Part shown: positions 57,803-64,000 of the stretch, piece after piece
Layout: every line of letters starts with the position of its first letter
Numbering within the stretch: the stretch's first letter is position 1
Assembly (NCBI GenBank): GCA_025716815.1
Contig: JAIXMN010000021.1
Span: 372,001 to 436,000 of the forward strand
Reading direction: 5' to 3'
DNA: 64,000 nt
Origin: Dichotomocladium elegans
Taxonomy: Eukaryota > Mucoromycota > Mucoromycetes > Mucorales > Lichtheimiaceae
Notes under the pieces: model-generated
The model's input: only the letters and a program-made list of their open reading frames with translations
The model's database searches: none
Told to the model about the DNA's origin: nothing
Translations under genes and position numbers: made by a program

Positions 57803-58651
57803 ATGGTTTTGAAGCACAATAACCAGTTGCCCAACCAGCACTTCCGCAAGGACTGGCAGCGCCGCGTTAAGACCTGGTTCGATCAACCCGGTCGCAAGAA
57901 GTCCAGACGTGTTGCTCGTATCCAGAAGGCTGCTCGCATTGCCCCCAGACCCGTTGATGGTCTCTTGCGTCCTGCTGTCCGCTGCCCCACTCAGCGCTAC
58001 AACATGAGACTTCGCGTTGGTCGTGGTTTCACTCTTGATGAGCTCAAGGTAAGGTTTTGCTTTTTTGTTACTGCTGCAAAGTAAAGTCGGCTCACACGTC
58101 AATTCCTAATCGCCCTACTAGGAAGCTGGTATCAACCGCAAGGTTGCCCGCACTATCGGCATTGCTGTTGATCACCGTCGTCGCAACAAGTCCCAGGAGT
58201 CCTTGGAGTTGAATGTTCAGCGCCTTAAGGCTTACAAGGCTAAGCTTATTGTCTTCCCCCGCAACTCTGCCAAGCCTAAGAAGGGTGACTCTGAGGTAAA
58301 AGTTCATCAAGAGGCGATTATTATGAAGAGGGGAAATTTACACGGTGTTGATAATGTTATAAAAGGCTGCCGAGGTTGCCACTGCTGTCCAGCTCCGTGA
58401 GCCCATTCTTCCCGTTAAGCAGGTCTCTGCTGTTCCCGAGGCTCGCGCTATCGCTGCTGATGAGAAGAAGGTCAATGCTTACCAGAAGCTTCGCTATGCT
58501 CGCTCTGCTGCCCGCACTCTCGGTGCTCGTGAGAAGCGTGCTCGCGACAAGGCCGAGGAGGAGGCCAACAAGGTAAATCATGGATGAAACCAATGGGTGA
58601 ATCACAGTCATGCTAACACATCCTACCTCTTGCGTCTAATAGAAGAAATAA
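57803..58651 (+). CDS. RPL13: 60S ribosomal protein L13 (eL13)
   Basis: Four exons: 57803-58048, 58122-58295, 58366-58572 and 58643-58651; 211 residues, the family's normal length. Diagnostic segments: [74 protein letters not shown] and [15 protein letters not shown]. It is a basic structural protein of the large ribosomal subunit. Codon use is strongly biased (CGC/CGT, AAG, GCT), as in highly expressed genes. The last exon encodes only KK and the stop. The three introns begin within or after the conserved core and are short. Confidence 0.97.
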
Positions 58652-58803
58652 ACTAATCTATTCCTTTTTGGGTAATAAAAATGTTGTCAAAAGTCAAAGG
58701 GACGGTTTTCAACGGAAGCAGTCCAGGAACCGTGATTGCGTAGATGGTTTCACTGGACTTCAAAGGCATATGGCCTAGACCGGGTTGCGTAGTTCTTGAA
58801 CAA

Positions 58804-58810
58804 TATAAAA
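58804..58810 (+). promoter_or_regulatory. TATA box of the thaumatin-like gene
   Basis: TATAAAA followed by GGGCCC, 56 bp upstream of the start codon at 58866. The close spacing implies a short leader. A consensus TATA box suits a strongly regulated secreted protein gene. Confidence 0.55.
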
Positions 58811-58865
58811 GGGCCCAATGTTTGCTGGTTCCTCTCTTTCACACATCTCCATTACACTCGTTAAC

Positions 58866-59597
58866 ATGTTGAACATCTCCAAACTTGCTCTTCTTTTGGC
58901 CGGCGCCGGCGCCTGCCTTGCTGCCCCTGTTAACAACAGCACCAGCTCATCCAACCCTTCTGTGACGGTGAAGAACAGCTGCAGCGATAGCCTCAAGGTG
59001 TACATGATGGCCAACGGCGGCTCGATCATCGGCGAAGACGTCTCTGCAGGGTCTTCTCATACTTTTGATCTGGACTCCAATTGGGCTGGTAAGTCCAAGA
59101 AAAACTTTCTCGATTTTGGGATGATGCATTTACACACGCTCGGAATAGGTCGATTCTGGGGTTGTCCCGGTGGTGACTCCAGCTGCAGCTCCTATGGTTC
59201 TGCAGTGTCATTGGCCGAAATCGCATTCGCTCAACATCAAGGCCAGGATTTTTACGATATATCATTTGTGGATGGCTTCAACTTGCCCATCAGTATCTCT
59301 CCGGACGGCAAATCTGGCTCGGATAAAGACTGCGGGGAGGCTGCCTGCTCGAAGCTTCCCACCTGCCCCGATGGCTTGGAGGGCGAAAATGGCGCCTGCA
59401 AGAGCGCTTGCTCTGCTTTTGGCACGGATGAGTACTGCTGCACGGGTGAACATAACTCGGGCGATAAATGTCCATCGAACGAGTTCGCTGATAAGGTCAA
59501 GCCGGCCTGTCCGAATGTGTATACCTACGCCTTTGACGACGCCACTAGCGTTTATGCCTGCCAGTCCAACTCCTATACCGTCACCCTTTGTCCCTAA
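58866..59597 (+). CDS. secreted thaumatin-like protein
   Basis: Two exons, 58866-59088 and 59149-59597, give 223 residues. The start at 58866 directly precedes a signal peptide (MLNISKLALLLAGAGACLA, cleavage likely near residue 19-20); an in-frame ATG at 58818 would bury it. The mature protein has the thaumatin fold signature: VTVKNSCSDSLKVYM, NWAGRFWGCPGG, AEIAFAQ, DFYDISFVDGFNLPISI, and about 14 Cys, which would pair in disulfides. Acidic residues around DFYD and VDGFN form the family cleft; fungal members can bind or cut beta-glucans, and animal, plant and fungal members occur in defence or wall remodelling. The 60 bp intron is a multiple of three and has no stop, so its retention would insert 20 residues in the middle of a conserved motif. 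Confidence 0.9.
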   Translation: MLNISKLALLLAGAGACLAAPVNNSTSSSNPSVTVKNSCSDSLKVYMMANGGSIIGEDVSAGSSHTFDLDSNWAGKSKKNFLDFGMMHLHTLGIGRFWGCPGGDSSCSSYGSAVSLAEIAFAQHQGQDFYDISFVDGFNLPISISPDGKSGSDKDCGEAACSKLPTCPDGLEGENGACKSACSAFGTDEYCCTGEHNSGDKCPSNEFADKVKPACPNVYTYAFDDATSVYACQSNSYTVTLCP

Positions 59598-60224
59598 AAA
59601 ATCACAGAGCAGGTCTCATTAATAATCTAGAATTTGTTCCCAGCAATAAAAAAGACATTCTTTGTAGTCGCAGTTCCCATGAAACCTTCCAATAAAGGAG
59701 GCATGTATTCCGGCGAAACCCTGCTCAGTGTCAGCTCAGATCCATCATCCGCGGTTCTCTGCGGTTTGATCCATCAGGAAGCGATTTTAAAAATAGTAAT
59801 CAGTTTATGAAACCTTCCTTTATAAAACGGTAGGCGGAACTTCAACTTACCAAGGCCCACACTTCCTACAGTCCCTGACCCTGAAACTTCGAGCTATGAA
59901 ACAGGCGTTGGGAAGAACTAGTTTCTGAAATCCCAACAGAAACAGAAGCAGTACCTTAGTGACAGCATGCGTAACTCTTTCTTAGGCAATCTTTGTCGAG
60001 AGACCTTACTCCGCACATGTGTTATCAAATATAGATTGTGATTCTCCTTCATGTGTTCGTGTTCGGCGATTGCTACCCGACTATCATCATGTCTGGTGTT
60101 TGACATCTTACGGTATCTGCCGTGTGTGACTTATGTGTCATTAACTTAGTCCCGCTTACAGCTAGCTAAATGCGCGCCTATCATGGCCTGTTCTCAAAAG
60201 TCTAGTTTTAATTCCCCAACCTAT
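59598..60224. other. no gene seen
   Basis: 627 bp between the convergent ends of the thaumatin-like gene and the small minus-strand gene. Poly(A)-like AATAAA near 59645 may end the thaumatin-like transcript. Confidence 0.4.
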
Positions 60225-60567
60225 CTACTGCGGTATCTCCTCATCATCTTCATAGTCGTTGCTATCAAATGGACGAAGAAATGCTGGTTTGCCTCCACCA
60301 ACTAGGGATTTAAATGAACTACACGGCTTTGCTGAAAAAGACGGTGTGTTGTCAAACTTGATGCGAACAAGCGTTGTCCTAGCACTATATGACGGAAGTA
60401 TCTTCTGAATTTGATCACAACACAATGCGTCGAGCTACGAATAGCAGAGTCAAAGGGCGCGTGCTTCAGAAAAGCACTACCGCAGGGCACGCCAGGTGTG
60501 AAGTAGTCTGCTCACTAAAACAAAGAACCTGGTCGGAAAGGTTTGCTTTGTGTATCAAGAACATCAT
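60225..60567 (-). CDS. small unknown protein with acidic C-terminus
   Basis: Two candidate exons, 60529-60567 and 60225-60434, joined in phase 0 by a 94 bp GT-AG intron, give 82 residues starting MMFLIHKANLSDQ. The second exon reads as real protein: IQKILPSYSARTTLVRIKF, SFKSLVGGGKPAFLRPF, and an acidic end NDYEDDEEIPQ. I do not recognise it. The length and acidic tail would suit a small subunit of a nuclear complex, but that is a guess. The first exon is less certain than the second. Confidence 0.4.
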
Positions 60568-60949
60568 CGTCCCTGCTACTTCAATATTAAGCCCCTTGTG
60601 GAATGGGACTAGATCTCACCCGCCAATGGCGGCGTCGAATATTTATGATTCTCTATCTATGTTCGTGAGTGCTGTTTCAAAATAAACAACATAGGAGATA
60701 ATGTTGTTAATGAGGGTCGAGATATGCTGTTAGAGGACACTTAATACCATAGCGCTGGTGTGCCTTCATCTACAGCACAGGTGGGTAAATTGTCGAGCAT
60801 AAGCGGATTAGGGCTCTGCCACATGGGGGAGGGGAGCCTGCGCAGGCGAATCATTTGTTCTGCTTTTTTTGACACAGCGAATCGATTTATTCCCCAAAAT
60901 CATACCAACCTTTTATATACACCCGCAGTCTCCTTTACACATCTCACGC
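60568..60949. promoter_or_regulatory. shared upstream region of two divergent genes
   Basis: 382 bp between the small minus-strand gene and the RING protein gene. No element could be assigned. Confidence 0.4.
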
Positions 60950-62788
60950 ATGGCAGAAGACAACTGCACCATTTGCCTTGAGCGTCTTGGTTCGGATCAG
61001 ATCGCGGCTCTACCGTGTCGGCATGTCTATCACTATGTCTGGTGAGATCCCATTAACTCCTCCTTCGATCCTAGATCCAGTCTTGCTTTGCGTATTCATG
61101 ATCCTCGTCCAATATTTATATAGTCTTGTACAATGGATGGGCCAGCAGAATCGATCCTTGTTCTGCCCGAATTGCAAAGCGCGTGCAAAACCTAAAGATA
61201 TAATCGGTCCACTCTATATTCAGAGCATTCATATAACCAATGATAGTCAGCAACTTCAAGAATTGACCAACAACTCCATGGTCGGCTCTGGTGACCATGA
61301 TCAGCTATCTTCCCGAGAACAATTACTACAGAATGAGGTGGACTCGCTCAGAAAGAGACTCACAGACGCCCAGGAACATGCCTCAGGCCTGAGCGCAAGA
61401 GCTGTAATGTTACAGCAGCGGCTTGAAATCGTCCAGCGAATCAATAGGTATTCCTTAACCGCTACACAACGTTACCCAATGCAAATTTATCTCAATCATG
61501 TTGTAGGATTTCCGACCTGGAGCTGAGTATTGACAGGGTAGGCTCGCCATCCGAACTAGAATTCCTCCTCGGCCTCTCTCCTGCTGACATGGCGTGTGCC
61601 CTAGTAGCATTCAAAAAACGTTGCTATGCCGCAGAGCAGTAAGTTATATCGCCAACGAAAAATGATGCATGTATTCCGATTAACGCTGGAGATGTTGTTT
61701 CCACCCCAATAATTCATACAGGGAGCAGAGGCTGGTCGAGGGAAAATTAGCAACCTTACAAAACGAAAAGGACTTTTATGAAAAAAAGTTCAACAAAGTC
61801 AACGACAAGGTAAGTTCAACGTGCTTGCTGAAGAGATGTCAGACGGTAATCATTTTTGGAAGAATAATATTCATTGAAAACTGTGTCTGCGTAGCTCCAA
61901 AAGATTAAGCAAAATCTGGAGGCAAGACGTGATTATCGGCAACAGCAGCAAAGAAAAAATGGCAATCTTGACGCCCGAGTTAAACTGTCTCATCAACACC
62001 AGTACGTGTGGATTATATGTTACTGTTGTTATGTCATAGTTGAACTAACGTCTTATTGGGTAGCATCGCATCATCCAGCCATAACACTAATACTGTAAAA
62101 CCCGAGGATAATCTAAGTGATGCGACCACTGATGATGAGATGGTCGTAACCAACATTCCGAAAACTAGGCGGTAATAATATCGAAGGAAATATTTATGAA
62201 GTCTGGACCATGCTAACGATAGAGTGAACTCTACAGATCTAGGGGGGAACCAGCCTCTTCTTACAGAAATAAACGGCCTTGCACTGATCCACTCACAAAT
62301 ATAACTGGCATACGGTATATGGAAGAAAAAATGTATGACGAAATGCATCTAATACACTCTATTTCCTTAAGCCATATCAACGGTTCTGGAGACGACAATG
62401 AACAGGAGGGTATTGAAGCTGGGTACGTCAGATTAATGCGCTAAAGTCGTCGAAATGTTGGTTCTCACAATTCTTATATCCAGACTTGCTTTACAAGATG
62501 CTGATATGGACGACGATGACGATGACGATTCTAATGATTGCACACTCCTTGCTGTTCAGTCGCGTCATAGAAGGTAGTGTCCTAATATGAGAGCACGCGT
62601 ATATATAGCGTGGCTAATAACGGTTCGTATAGCCCAATAAATCATATTATTGACCATTCTCTTGGGAATCTGTAGGTAATTTGCAAACAGGACACGTGTC
62701 AGAGTGACTCAATCTTAAAGAAGTAGAAATTCCAGAGACAATGGTAGTACCCTTCAGCAACATCTTCAACGAACGAATGCTGTGATTG
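60950..62788 (+). CDS. TRAIP-like RING-finger E3 ubiquitin ligase (3' end unresolved)
   Basis: Exons 60950-61041, 61124-61447, 61507-61638, 61722-61809, 61895-62001, 62064-62171, 62237-62422, 62484-62573 and 62736-62788 join in frame for 393 residues. The N-terminal C3HC4 RING is complete across the first intron: CTICLERLG, PCRHVYHYVC, LVQWMGQQ and CPNCKAR. It is followed by a long coiled coil (QLLQNEVDSLRKRLTDAQEH; EGKLATLQNEKDFYEKKFNK) and an acidic, Ser-rich tail with a run of Asp (DDDDDDDSND). RING, then coiled coil, then a DIIGPLYI-like segment resembles TRAIP, which ubiquitinates the replisome during replication stress and mitosis. The last exons and the stop could not be fixed; homology to TRAIP is by layout, not overall identity. 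Confidence 0.72.
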
Positions 62789-63029
62789 GTATGTATGACT
62801 AGTCCTGTATGGTATCAGGTTTGCTAAAAGAATATACATCTATCGCGGGATAGACCTCACGGGTGATGAATAATTTGCAGCATCTTCGATATTACGGCTC
62901 ATCACCTTTTTATGGACCCTTCGACACATACCATCCACTGATTATGTACAAAATTTGTTTCCTTTACTCTTTGTCAGATACCTTGTATATTCCGCAACCC
63001 GAATCATCATCCCAAATGACAGAGGTCCC

Positions 63030-63071
<42 letters not shown>

Positions 63072-63360
63072 CGTGCGTGTGTGCGTGCCTGCCTTGTGTT
63101 ATACGCTATTTTGCTATTCATGATTTCAACAATAATAAGTGACACATTTTACCATCCAGGGACAAGTAGCAACCCGGGAAGCTACACTGTGAGATATAAG
63201 TACGGGACCAATAAGCTTATTGTGATTTACATAGCTTTCTGGGCGATTTCTGTTTTGCATAAACGTTAGCATATGTCATTAGCTTTCATTCCAAAGTCCT
63301 GGTGCAGATCGGGCACAATAGTTGGCTGATTATGTAGGGCAAATGAGACAATGTCTGCAG
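62789..63360. other. possible 3' part of the RING gene, with microsatellite
   Basis: An AG acceptor at about 62880 opens frames that I could not choose between. No stop codon of the RING protein could be placed. The (TA)n(TG)n tract at 63030-63092 lies here. Confidence 0.3.
63030..63092 (+). repeat. (TA)n(TG)n microsatellite
   Basis: About 18 bp of alternating T and A followed by about 22 bp of alternating T and G, then GCG-interrupted TG units. Such alternating purine-pyrimidine tracts vary in length easily. Confidence 0.9.
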
Positions 63361-63740
63361 ATTCCGAAAGCACATCGATCAGCATTTGCGACTTTTAGAG
63401 TTTGGAAAAAGATGATTCGCACTGAGGTAAGGAAAAGAAAGATAATAAAGGGTCGCTCTAGAAACAGGCCATCAAATGTGCTTTGAATCGATAAAATGAC
63501 CCAGATACGCATCAAGAACAACGCCGCCATTGGCATCCTTTCACCGGCGAGAGCGCTACCTTGGCCGCCAAGAACGTGATGTGATTGTGGAAATACTATC
63601 GCAGCACGTACTCATTGCTTTTCTTTTCTTAAAAAGAACTTTAGTTGCAGGGCACGCTCAAAGAGACTGACCTCGACAACATCAAAGAATATTTGGATAT
63701 TCCAGCACCAACAAACATCCAAGAACTTCTCGCAGATTGA
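63361..63740 (+). CDS. coding-like pieces of an unresolved gene
   Basis: Three pieces look coding: 63361-63426 (IPKAHRSAFATFRVWKKM, bounded by AG and GT); 63510-63607 in the frame FHRRERYLGRQERDVIVEIL, bounded by CAG and GT; and 63649-63740, after a GCAG acceptor, reading GTLKETDLDNIKEYLDIPAP and ending in a stop, with AATAAA about 55 bp on. The phases between the first and second pieces do not match with any splice sites I could find. It may be the end of the RING gene or a separate gene; I do not recognise the protein. Confidence 0.3.
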
Positions 63741-64000
63741 GCACTGAACTTCATTCTGAAAGCAAGTTTGACTCCGGTTGAGAGTTCATGTACGTAATAA
63801 AACGCAAAATGGAAAAAAAAACACCAATAGTTCACTAATATACTATCTCATTAGGCTACTATTGCCAGATGTAGTAAACCCTGCTGAATGCTCCTCTGCG
63901 ATTGATGCTCGAAGAGATTCTCTCACCTGGCCAGATCCAAGCTCTCTGTCAAAGTCGGTCCTCTGACGAGGTAATTGACTGTGCATTCTTAATGCCTGAT

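Noticed and set aside
63030..63092. CRISPR-like or regulatory repeat
   Set aside because: Simple alternating dinucleotide microsatellite without spacers.

Overview
The window is nuclear DNA of a fungus, most likely an early-diverging mould of the Mucoromycota (Mucorales-like). The reasons are: genes with many short (about 50-110 bp) GT-AG introns and short intergenic gaps; fungal protein families (GT15 mannosyltransferases, a Zn2Cys6 regulator, the PPN1 endopolyphosphatase, an HSPA12-like Hsp70); a WRKY/GCM1-like zinc-finger protein; and an expanded hypothetical family with a GEVK motif that I associate with this lineage. Genus cannot be fixed from the sequence. I rebuilt exon chains by hand. 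For nearly every gene below the intron phases match and the summed exon length is a multiple of three, which is the main support for the joins.

Region by region. 1-4713: three neighbouring GT15 alpha-1,2-mannosyltransferase genes (one cut by the window edge). 4851-5433: a small LEA-like protein with a mitochondrial-type leader. 5765-15065: an accessory region holding two long, decayed copies and three inverted fragments of one multi-exon family with a PD-(D/E)XK-like signature, plus an LTR-like insertion and pogo-type transposon ends. 16191-17879: a plasma-membrane-type syntaxin. 17880-22899: a gene-poor stretch with a MITE, a dispersed repeat and a Tc1/mariner fragment. 22900-26092: an HSPA12-like Hsp70 and a convergent LSM1. 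27985-34463: a Tc1/mariner relic, poly(A) polymerase PAP1, a Sel1-repeat protein, and a second, nearly identical piece of the same relic. 35005-42811: actin, GSK3-type kinase, a four-finger C2H2 protein, and a long leucine-rich-repeat protein. 43690-45010: a third Tc1/mariner relic. 45774-49092: mitochondrial ETF alpha and, convergent to it, endopolyphosphatase PPN1. 51173-54755: a Zn2Cys6 regulator and the WRKY-like protein. 57803-59597: ribosomal protein L13 and a secreted thaumatin-like protein. 60225-62788: a small unknown gene and a TRAIP-like RING protein. The last kilobase has coding-like pieces I could not assemble.

Most genes are unrelated housekeeping genes in either orientation; there is no operon and no clear biosynthetic cluster. 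The GT15 trio is the only functional gene group. The less ordinary content is the decayed PD-(D/E)XK-like family, the repeated use of GC-AG introns (four supported by reading frame), the variant WRKY-like factor, and the mitochondrial LEA-like protein.
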